17,084 bases of DNA from Pseudomonadota bacterium (GTDB lineage Bacteria > Pseudomonadota > Alphaproteobacteria > Rhizobiales > Rhizobiaceae): assembly GCA_023387715.1 (NCBI GenBank), contig JAEWHQ010000010.1:1-17084 (forward strand). The letters are read 5' to 3'. The first letter of the stretch is position 1; each line of letters opens with the position of its first letter. The notes beneath the pieces were generated by a model. It was given only the letters and a program-made list of their open reading frames with translations, was not told where the DNA came from and made no database searches. Positions 7,780 to 16,772 of the stretch are shown piece by piece. The translations under genes and the position numbers were made by a program.

Positions 7780-9309
7780 TCAAGCAAAGGACTTGGCGTA
7801 AGCGTCAACCGCTGCCTTGAGCTTTGCCTTGATGTCATCGGTAAGAGCTTTCTCATCACGGATCGCGTCAAGCACATCTTTGTGCTCGGTGCGCAGTGAG
7901 GACAGAAGACCCTGTTCGAATTTGCCAACCTGATTAACAGCGATTGCATCGAGATAGCCGTTAACACCGGCATAAATCACTGCAACCTGTTCTTCTGTTT
8001 TCAGCGGCGAGAACTGCGGCTGCTTCAGAAGCTCGGTCAGACGTGCACCACGGTTCAAAAGACGCTGGGTTGCAGCATCAAGATCGGAACCGAACTGGGC
8101 GAATGCTGCCATTTCGCGGTACTGTGCGAGCTCACCTTTAATGGAGCCGGCAACCTGTTTCATCGCTTTGACCTGGGCCGCAGAACCAACGCGGGAAACA
8201 GACAGACCAACGTTCACAGCAGGACGGATACCCTGGTAAAACAGGTTTGTTTCCAAGAAAATCTGACCATCAGTAATCGAAATCACGTTGGTCGGAATAA
8301 AGGCAGAAACGTCGTTACCCTGTGTTTCAATAACTGGCAGAGCAGTCAAAGAACCGGCACCGTTTTCATCATTCAGCTTTGCAGCGCGCTCTAGCAGACG
8401 TGAGTGCAGATAGAAAACGTCACCAGGATATGCTTCACGACCCGGAGGACGACGCAGCAACAGGGACATCTGACGGTAAGCAACAGCCTGCTTGGAAAGG
8501 TCATCATAACCGATCAGAGCGTGCTGGCCGTTGTCACGGAAATATTCACCGATAGCGCAACCTGCAAATGGTGCAAGGAACTGCATCGGAGCAGGATCGG
8601 AGGCAGTCGCTGCGATCACAACCGAATATTCCAGTGCGCCGCGTTCTTCGAGAACTTTAACGAACTGTGCAACAGTTGAACGCTTCTGACCAACAGCTAC
8701 ATAAATGCAGAACAGTTTATCTTTGTCCGGACCATTATCATGGATCGGCTTCTGGTTAAGGAAGCTGTCGAGAATGATAGCGGTTTTACCTGTCTGACGG
8801 TCACCAATGACCAGCTCGCGCTGACCACGACCAACTGGGATAAGGGCGTCAATCGCCTTCAGACCGGTTGACATTGGCTCATGCACCGACTTACGCGGGA
8901 TGATACCAGGAGCTTTAACGTCTACACGACGGCGTTCGGTCGCAACAATCGGACCTTTACCATCGATAGGATTACCAAGAGCGTCAACAACACGACCAAG
9001 AAGACCCGGACCAACCGGTACGTCAACGATCGCGCCCGTACGCTTAACAGTATCGCCTTCCTTGATGTCACGGTCGGATCCGAAGATAACAACTCCGACA
9101 TTGTCGCTTTCAAGGTTGAGCGCCATGCCGCGAATGCCACCAGGGAATTCGACCATTTCACCAGCCTGAACATTGTCCAGACCGTAGACGCGTGCAATAC
9201 CGTCACCGACGGACAGAACCTGACCGACTTCGGAGACCTCAGCCTCCTTGCCAAAGTTCTTGATTTGCTCTTTCAGGATTGCGGAAATTTCCGCGGCGCG
9301 GATGTCCAT
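7780..9309 (-). CDS. atpA: AtpA, F1 ATP synthase alpha subunit
   Basis: This is the non-catalytic nucleotide-binding subunit of F1. The 509-residue length is typical. Motifs: N-terminal barrel with [20 protein letters not shown] (31-50), Walker A GDRQTGKT (169-176), the [20 protein letters not shown] segment (264-282), and [10 protein letters not shown] (370-379), whose Arg373 is the arginine finger reaching the beta active site. The helical C-terminal domain is complete. Its ATG shares a base with the TGA stop of atpH (TGATG), with AAAGAGG about 7 nt upstream inside atpH, so the two are probably translationally coupled. No frameshift or missing key residue was seen. Confidence 0.98.
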   Translation of the reverse strand: MDIRAAEISAILKEQIKNFGKEAEVSEVGQVLSVGDGIARVYGLDNVQAGEMVEFPGGIRGMALNLESDNVGVVIFGSDRDIKEGDTVKRTGAIVDVPVGPGLLGRVVDALGNPIDGKGPIVATERRRVDVKAPGIIPRKSVHEPMSTGLKAIDALIPVGRGQRELVIGDRQTGKTAIILDSFLNQKPIHDNGPDKDKLFCIYVAVGQKRSTVAQFVKVLEERGALEYSVVIAATASDPAPMQFLAPFAGCAIGEYFRDNGQHALIGYDDLSKQAVAYRQMSLLLRRPPGREAYPGDVFYLHSRLLERAAKLNDENGAGSLTALPVIETQGNDVSAFIPTNVISITDGQIFLETNLFYQGIRPAVNVGLSVSRVGSAAQVKAMKQVAGSIKGELAQYREMAAFAQFGSDLDAATQRLLNRGARLTELLKQPQFSPLKTEEQVAVIYAGVNGYLDAIAVNQVGKFEQGLLSSLRTEHKDVLDAIRDEKALTDDIKAKLKAAVDAYAKSFA

Positions 9310-9869
9310 CAGCCGACCTCTTTCAGTGCAAGCTTGAGAGAAGATAGTTTAGTGCGAAGAGAAGTGTCAATCTGGCGCGAACCCATCTTGACGATAAGCC
9401 CGCCGAGAATCGACGGATCGACAGTGACATTGATTGCCACGTCCTTGCCGGCAACACTCTTCAGCGTTGCCTTCAATTCATTTTGCTGTGCGGTAGTCAG
9501 CTCGTAAGCAGACACAACATCAGCAGAAACTTCACCGCGATGCTCAGCAGCAATATTGCGGAAAGCTGCAATAATGCCCGGCATCACGAATAAACGACGA
9601 TTGCGTGCCACAACACGCAACAGATTTCCGACCAGCCCCTTGATGCCTGCCTTATCGGCGACATTGGAAATAGCGCGCAGCTGATCTTCAGAGGTAAATA
9701 CCGGACTGTTAATCAAACGGCGCAGATCTTCACTTCCTTCCAGAAGTGCTTCAAAGCGACCAAGATCTTTTTCCACAGCGGCAACGGAATTGGTGTCGAG
9801 TGCCAAATCGAATAACGATCCTGCATAACGCTGAGCGACACCTGAAATGAGCGAAGACGTTTCTGTCAC
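9309..9869 (-). CDS. atpH: AtpH, F1 ATP synthase delta subunit
   Basis: Delta ties the top of the F1 ring to the peripheral b stalk. The 186-residue protein has the helical N-terminal OSCP-like domain ([15 protein letters not shown] at 9-23, then [14 protein letters not shown]) and the C-terminal part with the conserved [20 protein letters not shown] segment (about 151-170). It is the first gene of the F1 operon. The start is a GTG at 9869 (reading M-T-E-T-S-S), preceded by AGAGAG; I see no better ATG, and the protein then lines up with the family's N-terminus. The 229 nt upstream is the only long gap before it, so the operon promoter should lie there. Confidence 0.96.
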   Translation of the reverse strand: MTETSSLISGVAQRYAGSLFDLALDTNSVAAVEKDLGRFEALLEGSEDLRRLINSPVFTSEDQLRAISNVADKAGIKGLVGNLLRVVARNRRLFVMPGIIAAFRNIAAEHRGEVSADVVSAYELTTAQQNELKATLKSVAGKDVAINVTVDPSILGGLIVKMGSRQIDTSLRTKLSSLKLALKEVG

Positions 9870-9992
9870 GAAATACCAGCTCTCTACGTTGCAATCATAA
9901 TTTTGGCTTTTTGTTTAGCCAGATTACGATCTGATTGAATGTTTCCGGAGAAACCTTTGACTACATAAGTAGCCGCACTGAATTTTGAATGC

Positions 9993-10021
9993 CGTCTAGC
10001 ATAGACCAGCGGGACTCGCAA
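9993..10021 (-). promoter_or_regulatory. Possible atpHAGDC promoter
   Basis: On the minus strand, TTGCGA (complement of 10016-10021) and TAGACG (complement of 9993-9998) are 17 nt apart, giving an acceptable -35 and a poor -10 for a housekeeping sigma factor. It lies about 125 nt before atpH. The rest of the gap (9870-10098) contains no gene that I can support. An atp promoter is needed here, but this exact placement is weak. Confidence 0.28.
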
Positions 10022-10098
10022 CACGCGAATACCCCACTTTTCTATAACCTTGGCAGCAATTTTGGTATATTTTGCAGCTCAATGCTTACAAACTACCT

Positions 10099-10488
10099 TT
10101 ATTGCACCAAACCGAAGGCAAAAAGCAGCGGTCCGGCAGCCAAGAAAAACTCTAGAATCGCAAAACTCCAATTATAGATTGAACTGGTTTTGTCCGACAT
10201 AATTGAAATAAAACGACCAAATAATGTAAAGCCCCAAGCGGCGCCGATTACAAGCCATAAAAACGGCTGTGCGAAGATTAAACAGCCAAGTCCTACCCCT
10301 AAATAAAACCCGGCCATCGTTGACCGGATTGTTGCCAAGCCCTCCTTACGGCCACCCGACAAATCCAGACACAGTAATTTCAGCGTAAAGGCGGGCGCAA
10401 AAAACATTACCAGGCCGAATAATGAGGTAATGAGGGCACTTGTCCATGCCATCCATTCCCCGTTACTTGACGGCAGATAGAACTCCAT
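10099..10488 (-). CDS. Four-helix integral membrane protein of unknown function (DUF4345-like)
   Basis: The product is 129 residues, mostly hydrophobic, with four probable membrane helices at about 14-36, 58-76, 77-93 and 105-127. A basic loop (SGGRKEG) joins helices 1 and 2, and RSTMAGFYLGVGLGCL marks the start of helix 2. An Arg followed by a Gly-rich helix like this resembles the DUF4345 family, but I am not certain of the assignment, and that family has no settled function. AGGGA lies about 8 nt before the ATG. It lies between priA (74 nt upstream) and atpH (229 nt downstream) on the same strand, so it may be co-transcribed with priA. There is no direct sign of a role in ATP synthase assembly. 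Confidence 0.75.
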   Translation of the reverse strand: MEFYLPSSNGEWMAWTSALITSLFGLVMFFAPAFTLKLLCLDLSGGRKEGLATIRSTMAGFYLGVGLGCLIFAQPFLWLVIGAAWGFTLFGRFISIMSDKTSSIYNWSFAILEFFLAAGPLLFAFGLVQ

Positions 10489-10562
10489 TTTGATATCCCT
10501 GTCTGACTTTTCTCAATAAGCATAAAGTAGCATCGAAAAGCTGATAGTTACTGTCCGATACT

Positions 10563-12785
10563 TTATAAAAAACTCTGCGGATCAATATCGACCTGCACCC
10601 GCAGGTTTCCTTTAATCTTTGGCGCTCTTTCTAGCAATGCCCTCATATAGGCCTGAATGTCGGCACGCTTGCTGCCGTGGATCAGCAAACGATAGCGATA
10701 ACGGCCACGCACAAAGGCCAAAGGCGCTTCTGCCGGCCCCATAACAGACAATTCAGACGAATGCGGCGCAGCACGTCTTAAAGCGCGCGCGTGATTCTCT
10801 GCTTCCACACGGTTCTCACCAGAAATAATCAATGAAGCCAAACGACCAAACGGCGGCAGGCCATTTCGCTCACGTTCATCAATCTCGCGCTCGTAAAAAG
10901 CTTCCGCATCACCACTGATTATTGCCTGCATCACCGGATGATCCGGTTGATAAGTCTGCAAAAGTCCAAGACTTTTCTTACCCGTTCGCCCTGCACGACC
11001 CGTCACCTGATTGAGCAATTGGAAAGTGCGTTCAGCCGCGCGCGGATCCCCATTGGCAAGCCCCAGATCGGCATCCACCACGCCCACAAGCGTCATATTG
11101 GGGAAGTTATGCCCCTTAGCGACCAATTGCGTGCCGATCACAATATCGGCGTCACCTTTGGAAATCGCCTCCAGCTCTAACCGTAAGCGTTTAACGCCCC
11201 CTGCCATATCGGAAGAAAGCACAATGATTCGCGCTTTCGGAAAGAGCGCTTCGGCCTCTTCAGCAATCCGCTCTACACCCGGGCCGCAAGCGACCAGATG
11301 GTCAAGTGTACCGCATTCCGGACAAGCTTCCGGCACCGGCTCATGATAGCCGCACTGGTGGCACATCAACTGCCCGCGGAAGCGATGCTCGACCAGCCAG
11401 CTCGAACAGCTCGGGCATTGGAAGCGATGACCGCAGACGCGACATAATGTCAGAGGCGCATAACCACGACGGTTGAGGAAAAGCAGCGCCTGCTCGCCGC
11501 GCTCGATGGTTTTGCCCATCACTTCAGTTAAAGCGGGCGACAAAAAGCGGCCAGGCGGGGGCGGTGAGCGCCGCATATCGATGGTTTTAAGCGTCGGCAG
11601 AGCCGCATCAGCATAGCGGCTATAGAGTTTGATTCGGGTATAACGCCCCTGATCGGCATTCACCTGACTTTCAATCGACGGTGTTGCAGAGGCAAGCACC
11701 ACCGGAAAGCCGCCAATATGGCCGCGCACCACAGCCATATCCCGCGCATTATAAAAAACGCGGTCTTCCTGTTTATAGGCCGGATCATGTTCTTCATCGA
11801 CAACGATCAGACCCAAATCCTGAAACGGCAAAAACAGCGCTGAACGCGCACCAGCGACAATCTTCACTGTGCCTTCCGCCACTTGCCGCCACACACGCTC
11901 ACGGCTGCGCGGCGCAAGGTCTGAGTGCCATTCGGCAGGTTTAGAGCCGAATCGGTCATGGAAGCGATCCAGAAACTGCTGTGTCAGCGCAATTTCCGGC
12001 AGCAGGATCAGCACTTGCCGCCCCTGCTCCAAGGCGCGCGCCACCGCCTCAAAATAAACTTCCGTTTTACCCGAGCCCGTCACACCGTCGATCAGCGACA
12101 CAGAAAAGCGTTTAGCATCAACCGCTTCCACCAGTCTGTCAGCTGCATCACGCTGATCTTCAGAAAGCGAGGCACGGGCAAAATTAGTATCAGGCGGCGC
12201 TACAACAGGCGGAACCGGAATGAAAACATCCTCAAACAGCCCCTGTGCCTTCAAACCATCAATAACCGTTGCGGAAACACCAGCCACATGGGCAAGGCCG
12301 GTGCGCGTCCATGCCAAGCCATTGCCCGCATGTTCCAGCACCCTTGAACGCGCTGAGGTTAAGCGCTCCGGCTCACCGCCTGTATAACGCAAGCCCGCAA
12401 TCGGCGGCTCCGGATCAAAGGCAGTCGGAACGCGCAAAATCATCCGCGCCACCATGCCCGGAGGCGACAGCGTATAATCAGCCGCCCACAGCATAAATTT
12501 GATGATGTCAGGATGGATCAGCGGACAGTCAAAAACCTCAGCGATGCTTTTCAGTTTTTTCGGATCAACCTTGTCAACTGCGCCGTCAACAACAATGCCC
12601 GGCACCAATCTTGGCCCCAGCGGCACACGCACCACAGAGCCCGGCTGCACCGACATGCCATCGGGAACCAAATAGGAATAAGGCCGTTCAGACGGCAAAG
12701 GCACCAGCACCGGCACGATCCTAGCCTGCTTGTGCGGTGCCTGATCTTGGCCTTGCTCTGGAGAAAAAAACGAATCTTGCATCAT
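10563..12785 (-). CDS. priA: PriA, primosomal replication-restart helicase
   Basis: PriA recognises stalled or repaired forks and reloads the replisome; it is a 3'-to-5' superfamily 2 helicase. From the start used here the protein has 740 residues. An N-terminal 3'-end-binding domain comes first (about 20-115), then a winged-helix segment. The helicase core has Walker A GVTGSGKT (234-241), DEEH (330-333) and SATPS (near 366-370). A zinc-binding insert carries eight Cys (448, 451, 457, 460, 475, 478, 488, 491), and the second helicase lobe includes QVTGRAGRTG. I chose the ATG at 12785 because AAGG lies about 7-10 nt upstream and the protein then begins close to the family start. An in-frame ATG at 12857 would add 24 unrelated residues and leave only 20 nt before the divergent gene. 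Met at 12782 is equally possible. Confidence 0.95.
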   Translation of the reverse strand: MMQDSFFSPEQGQDQAPHKQARIVPVLVPLPSERPYSYLVPDGMSVQPGSVVRVPLGPRLVPGIVVDGAVDKVDPKKLKSIAEVFDCPLIHPDIIKFMLWAADYTLSPPGMVARMILRVPTAFDPEPPIAGLRYTGGEPERLTSARSRVLEHAGNGLAWTRTGLAHVAGVSATVIDGLKAQGLFEDVFIPVPPVVAPPDTNFARASLSEDQRDAADRLVEAVDAKRFSVSLIDGVTGSGKTEVYFEAVARALEQGRQVLILLPEIALTQQFLDRFHDRFGSKPAEWHSDLAPRSRERVWRQVAEGTVKIVAGARSALFLPFQDLGLIVVDEEHDPAYKQEDRVFYNARDMAVVRGHIGGFPVVLASATPSIESQVNADQGRYTRIKLYSRYADAALPTLKTIDMRRSPPPPGRFLSPALTEVMGKTIERGEQALLFLNRRGYAPLTLCRVCGHRFQCPSCSSWLVEHRFRGQLMCHQCGYHEPVPEACPECGTLDHLVACGPGVERIAEEAEALFPKARIIVLSSDMAGGVKRLRLELEAISKGDADIVIGTQLVAKGHNFPNMTLVGVVDADLGLANGDPRAAERTFQLLNQVTGRAGRTGKKSLGLLQTYQPDHPVMQAIISGDAEAFYEREIDERERNGLPPFGRLASLIISGENRVEAENHARALRRAAPHSSELSVMGPAEAPLAFVRGRYRYRLLIHGSKRADIQAYMRALLERAPKIKGNLRVQVDIDPQSFL

Positions 12786-12877
12786 GAGCGTGACCTTGGC
12801 GCGGCTTTGCGTTAAAGAAAAGTCACCTTTGCGCAATATGCTTATAAAAGCTCCCATCCGGATGAAGGAAACCTGTT
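12786..12877. promoter_or_regulatory. Divergent promoter region of priA and the transaldolase gene
   Basis: The 92 nt between the two start codons must contain both promoters. A TATGCTTATAAA stretch on the plus strand near 12838-12849 could hold a -10 element for the transaldolase gene, but no convincing -35 is spaced correctly. GGATGAAGGAA just before 12878 is its ribosome binding site. Confidence 0.4.
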
Positions 12878-13531
12878 ATGAAATTCTTCGTAGATACCGC
12901 CGATGTCAATGATATCCGTGAACTGAATGATTTAGGTCTGGTTGACGGTGTTACAACCAACCCGTCGCTGATTCTTAAATCAGGCCGCGATATTCTTGAA
13001 GTCACCAAAGAAATCTGCAGCATTGTTGATGGTCCGGTTTCAGCTGAAGTTGCAGCAACCGACTATGCAACCATCATGAAAGAAGCAGCTGTTATTGCTA
13101 AGATCGCAGACAATATCTGCATCAAGCTGCCGCTGACCCTTGATGGTTTGAAAGCGTGTAAGGCGCTGACCTCAGACGGCCACCAGACCAACGTGACCCT
13201 TTGCTTCTCCGCCAATCAGGCGCTGCTGGCTGCAAAAGCCGGTGCCACTTATGTTTCCCCGTTCATCGGCCGTATTGATGATATTGGCCTCAACGGTATG
13301 GAACTGATTGCTGAAATCCGTTCGATCTTCGACAATTATGATTTCAACACCCAGATTCTGGCCGCATCTGTTCGCACCGTAAACCACGTTAAAGAAGCAG
13401 CTCTCATCGGCGCTGACGTGGTCACTGCACCACCAGCAACCCTGAAAGCTCTGGTCAAGCATCCGCTGACCGACAAAGGCTTGGAAACATTCCTGGCTGA
13501 CTGGGCAAAAACCGGCCAATCGATCGCCTAA
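12878..13531 (+). CDS. Transaldolase / fructose-6-phosphate aldolase-like enzyme
   Basis: The 217-residue, single-domain TIM barrel is of the short transaldolase type (TalC / Fsa). Visible marks are FVDTAD at the N-terminus with the active-site Asp6, GVTTNPSL (24-31), CIKLPLT with the Schiff-base Lys83, [30 protein letters not shown] and [12 protein letters not shown]. Short proteins of this kind either move a dihydroxyacetone unit between pentose-phosphate sugars (transaldolase) or cleave fructose 6-phosphate, and sequence at this level does not separate the two. In Hyphomicrobiales they are usually annotated as probable transaldolase (tal). AAGGAA lies about 9 nt before the ATG. It is a single-gene unit, divergent from priA and closed by a terminator. 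Confidence 0.9.
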   Translation: MKFFVDTADVNDIRELNDLGLVDGVTTNPSLILKSGRDILEVTKEICSIVDGPVSAEVAATDYATIMKEAAVIAKIADNICIKLPLTLDGLKACKALTSDGHQTNVTLCFSANQALLAAKAGATYVSPFIGRIDDIGLNGMELIAEIRSIFDNYDFNTQILAASVRTVNHVKEAALIGADVVTAPPATLKALVKHPLTDKGLETFLADWAKTGQSIA

Positions 13532-13571
13532 TAGCCTTTGCTTAAGCTTTTAAGCTATTGAAATAAAAAAT

Positions 13572-13602
13572 ACCGGCGCAGACAAACTGTGCCGGTTTTT
13601 TA
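13572..13602. terminator. Bidirectional terminator between the transaldolase gene and nadD
   Basis: ACCGGCGCAG (13572-13581) pairs with CTGTGCCGGT (13587-13596) around an ACAAA loop (10 pairs, one G-T), followed by a T run to 13601. On the minus strand the stem is followed by TATTTTTTATTT. It therefore ends both convergent genes; the T run on the plus strand overlaps the nadD stop codon. Confidence 0.9.
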
Positions 13603-14247
13603 TTGCTCACGTAAAGCTGTGGAAGAAAGTCTGGAACGGGGCCCGTGTAAAAACACCCATGCGGGTGCGGGGCGTTTGGCAAGGCTTGCTGCATCCCGTT
13701 CATTCAACCGGAAAGGCGCATAAGTTTGTGCCATCCGTGATGTCAGTGGTGTGAGGCTCGCATTGGGGCGATCAATCACAGCGATTGGAAACTGATCGGC
13801 AATCTGACGCCAGCGATCCCAGCGGTGAAACTGCCCCAGATTATCCGCCCCCATAATCCAGACGAAATTGACATGCGGATTGGCCGCTTTAATCAGCGCC
13901 AATGTGTCGGCGGTAAAGCGTACTTTATATGCAGCTTCCAATGCGGTTATTTTTATGCGCGGGTCACGCGCCAATTGACGGCTCGCACGCAAGCGATCTT
14001 TTAGCGGTGCCAAATCACGCGCATTTTTAAGCGGGCTTCCGGGTGTCACCATCCACCAGAGCTGGTCGAGCTTCAAACAACGCAATGCAATTTCCGCCAC
14101 CAACACATGTCCGGCATGGGGCGGATTGAACGAGCCCCCGAATAGTCCTACGCTCATACCCTTTTCCACATGTGGCATGCGCAAATCACCCATGCTCACA
14201 TCAGGATAAAGTTCTTTCAGCGTGGAAAAACCGGAGGCGTTCACCAT
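13600..14247 (-). CDS. nadD: NadD, nicotinate-nucleotide adenylyltransferase
   Basis: NadD joins nicotinate mononucleotide to AMP from ATP, giving nicotinate adenine dinucleotide, the step before NAD synthetase. The nucleotidyltransferase signature GGSFNPPHAGH lies at 37-47, including the HxGH pair (His44, His47). The FVWIMGADNLGQFHRWDRW segment follows, and the SSTALR motif sits at 208-213. The protein ends only two residues after SSTALR, slightly shorter at the C-terminus than many relatives. The start at 14247 leaves about 30 residues before the core. Met19, Met24 and Met31 are possible later starts, since the ribosome binding site here is weak (only GAG). It lies 14 nt after proA and is the last gene of its run; a terminator follows at once. 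Confidence 0.93.
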   Translation of the reverse strand: MVNASGFSTLKELYPDVSMGDLRMPHVEKGMSVGLFGGSFNPPHAGHVLVAEIALRCLKLDQLWWMVTPGSPLKNARDLAPLKDRLRASRQLARDPRIKITALEAAYKVRFTADTLALIKAANPHVNFVWIMGADNLGQFHRWDRWRQIADQFPIAVIDRPNASLTPLTSRMAQTYAPFRLNERDAASLAKRPAPAWVFLHGPRSRLSSTALREQ

Positions 14248-14261
14248 CAGGAACTCAGCCG

Positions 14262-15551
14262 TTACGCCCGCGTCTGGCCGTTGCCGTGGACGCGATATTT
14301 AAACGAAGTTAGCTGCTCAACACCAACCGGCCCGCGTGCATGCATTTTGCCCGTGGCAATGCCGATTTCGCCGCCCATGCCAAACTCGCCGCCATCGGCA
14401 AATTGCGTCGAGGCATTATGCACAAGAATGGCTGAATCGATTTCATTAAAGAAACGCTCAACGGCTTTCTCGTCCTGCGCAATAATTGCTTCGGTGTGAT
14501 GGGATGAATATTGCCCGATATGGCCAATCGCATCCCCCACACCATCAACAAGCTTCACCGAAAGGATCGCATCCAAATATTCGGTTGACCAATCAGCATC
14601 ACTGGCAGGCTTGGCATTTACAAAGCGAGCAAGCACATCAGCATCACCGCGGATTTCACATCCCTTAGCGCTCAAAGCTTCTAAGATTGGCAGCAAATGG
14701 CTGTCTGCCACCTTACGGTCAACCAGCAAAGTTTCTGCCGCACCGCAAATACCTGTACGGCGCATTTTGGCGTTCACAACGATATTGACCGCCATATCCA
14801 GCTCGGCAGAGGCATCAATATACACATGGCAGATGCCTTCAAGATGAGCAAAAACTGGCACACGCGCTTCATTTTGCACGCGCTCAACCAAGCTTTTGCC
14901 ACCACGCGGCACAATCACATCAATATTGCCGTTCAGACCTTTCAGCATTTCACCAACGGCAGCACGATCTGTGGTCGGCACAATCTGAATGGCATCACGT
15001 GGCAGGCCGGCACTTTCCAGACCGCTTACAAGAGCTGCATAAATAGCGCGCGAAGAATGGGCTGAATCTGAACCACCGCGCAAGACAACCGCATTACCGG
15101 CTTTGAGGCATAAAGCTCCTGCATCGGCGGTCACATTCGGGCGGCTTTCATAAATCACGCCGATCACACCAAGCGGGGTGCGCACGCGTTCAATATTTAA
15201 ACCGTTCGGGCGGTCCCATGCAGCAATCACATCACCAACCGGATCTTTCAAACCAGCAATAGCGCGAATAGCATCGGCAATGCCGTTCAAGCGGCCTTCA
15301 TCAAGTTTCAAACGGTCAATGAAAGAAGCGGCAGCACCAGCATTTTCAGCATTGGTAATGTCAATTTTGTTCGCTTCTAAAATCGCTGCACTTTGTGCAA
15401 TGATTGCATCAGCCATCGCCAACAGGGCTTTGTTCTTCTGCTCTGCCGAAGCGATGCTTAAGGGGGCAGCAGCGGCTCGTGCGCGCTTACCAATCTCTGC
15501 CATCACCTGTGCAACTGTCATTTCTGCTCCGACTTTCTCAAGCATTCCCAT
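14262..15551 (-). CDS. proA: ProA, gamma-glutamyl phosphate reductase
   Basis: ProA reduces gamma-glutamyl phosphate with NADPH to glutamate 5-semialdehyde, the second step of proline synthesis. The 429-residue length is typical. Family marks are [20 protein letters not shown] near 124-143, [14 protein letters not shown] (150-163), [13 protein letters not shown] (214-226) and [14 protein letters not shown] (263-276), with the catalytic Cys269. The C-terminal [20 protein letters not shown] segment is intact. The first ATG (15551) is only 2 nt from AGAGGG; the next in-frame ATG, two codons later (15545), has ideal spacing and may be the true start. It lies 29 nt after proB, with which it acts. 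Confidence 0.95.
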   Translation of the reverse strand: MGMLEKVGAEMTVAQVMAEIGKRARAAAAPLSIASAEQKNKALLAMADAIIAQSAAILEANKIDITNAENAGAAASFIDRLKLDEGRLNGIADAIRAIAGLKDPVGDVIAAWDRPNGLNIERVRTPLGVIGVIYESRPNVTADAGALCLKAGNAVVLRGGSDSAHSSRAIYAALVSGLESAGLPRDAIQIVPTTDRAAVGEMLKGLNGNIDVIVPRGGKSLVERVQNEARVPVFAHLEGICHVYIDASAELDMAVNIVVNAKMRRTGICGAAETLLVDRKVADSHLLPILEALSAKGCEIRGDADVLARFVNAKPASDADWSTEYLDAILSVKLVDGVGDAIGHIGQYSSHHTEAIIAQDEKAVERFFNEIDSAILVHNASTQFADGGEFGMGGEIGIATGKMHARGPVGVEQLTSFKYRVHGNGQTRA

Positions 15552-15580
15552 GGCCCTCTTTTAGTCTGCCTTTTTTCAAC

Positions 15581-16729
15581 TCAGGCAGATTTGCTCCCAC
15601 GCACCACCAGATCATTGCGATGCACCATCGCTGCACGGCCATCATAGCCCAACAGCGAACTGATCTCATCACTTTTATGGCCTGCCACCAACAACGCATC
15701 ATGCACATCATAGGCAATCAGACCACGGGCAATTTCAATGCCGCCATCATTCATCACCGCAACCGTATCACCGCGCTGGAATTGACCCTCCACGCGGGTG
15801 ACACCTGCAGGCAACAAGGACTTGCCCTTTTTAAGCGCAGCCGCAGCACCGGCATCCACATAAAGACGGCCAGCCGGTTCCAGATTACCGGAAATCCATG
15901 TTTTCCAAGCATTAACCGGTTGCAAGGAAGGCTTGAACAGGCTTGCACGCTCGCCGCGATCAATCGCTGCCAACGGATTAAGCCGTGCGCCGGAAGTAAT
16001 AATCATCGCCGTACCAGCAGCATTGGCAATCTTACCGGCATCAAGCTTCGTCTTCATGCCGCCACGCGACAATTCAGAAGCAGCAGCCCCTGCCATGGCT
16101 TCAATTTCCGGGGTGATATTTTCAATGATCGGCAAAAATTCCGCATTCGGGTCTTTGTGTGGCGGAGCCGAATAAAGACCATCAATATCAGAAAGCAGGA
16201 TCAGAAGATCCGCACCAATCATCGTTGCAACGCGTGCCGCCAAGCGGTCATTATCGCCATAGCGGATTTCACTGGTGGCAACCGTATCATTTTCGTTGAT
16301 GATCGGGATAGCCTTCAGCTTCAGCAGGGTTTCGATGGTTGCGCGTGCATTCAAATAGCGTCGGCGTTCTTCCGTATCAGAAAGAGTGAGGAGAACCTGT
16401 CCTGCCTGAATATCATGTGCGCCCAGCACATCGGCGTAGGCTTTAGCAAGAGCGATCTGACCGGCAGCAGCGGCTGCCTGACTTTCTTCCAGCTTCAGCG
16501 CCTTTTTGGGCAGTTTCAAAATGGTGCGCCCCAGTGCAATCGCACCGGAAGACACCACCAGAACCTCAACCCCTTGGGCAGATAAAGCGGCAATATCCTG
16601 CCCCAGACTATCCAGCCAATCGCGCTTCAACCCGGTCGCCCGATCAACCAATAAAGCAGAACCGATTTTTACAACAATCCGCTTATATTGATTGAGTGCC
16701 GCCAAACCCTTCTCGCCATTCCCGCCCAT
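15581..16729 (-). CDS. proB: ProB, glutamate 5-kinase
   Basis: ProB phosphorylates glutamate to gamma-glutamyl phosphate, the first and usually proline-inhibited step of proline synthesis. The 382-residue protein has the amino-acid kinase domain at about 15-265: KIGSAL 21-26, VSSGAI 59-64, INENDTV 144-150, GDNDRLAA 158-165, then SDIDGLY. A C-terminal PUA domain covers about 285-375 ([20 protein letters not shown], then [13 protein letters not shown]), as in full-length bacterial ProB. AAGAGA precedes the ATG by about 5 nt. It lies between obgE (43 nt upstream) and proA (29 nt downstream) on the same strand, so the genes are probably one transcript. Confidence 0.96.
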   Translation of the reverse strand: MGGNGEKGLAALNQYKRIVVKIGSALLVDRATGLKRDWLDSLGQDIAALSAQGVEVLVVSSGAIALGRTILKLPKKALKLEESQAAAAAGQIALAKAYADVLGAHDIQAGQVLLTLSDTEERRRYLNARATIETLLKLKAIPIINENDTVATSEIRYGDNDRLAARVATMIGADLLILLSDIDGLYSAPPHKDPNAEFLPIIENITPEIEAMAGAAASELSRGGMKTKLDAGKIANAAGTAMIITSGARLNPLAAIDRGERASLFKPSLQPVNAWKTWISGNLEPAGRLYVDAGAAAALKKGKSLLPAGVTRVEGQFQRGDTVAVMNDGGIEIARGLIAYDVHDALLVAGHKSDEISSLLGYDGRAAMVHRNDLVVRGSKSA

Positions 16730-16772
16730 GTCATTCTCTTATGTTTTTTTGGCTCTTATATGTTTTGGTTTT

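Noticed and set aside
8881..9507. 208-codon open frame on the plus strand across atpA/atpH
   Set aside because: Antisense to two conserved genes and lacking any family feature.
12786..12857. N-terminal extension of PriA to the ATG at 12857
   Set aside because: It would add 24 residues absent from the family and occupy the divergent promoter region; the ATG at 12785 has a better placed ribosome binding site.
15404..16585. 393-codon open frame on the plus strand across proA/proB
   Set aside because: It lies antisense to conserved proA/proB. Its translation is rich in His, Arg, Asn and Gln with no recognisable motif, as expected from the opposite strand of a coding gene.
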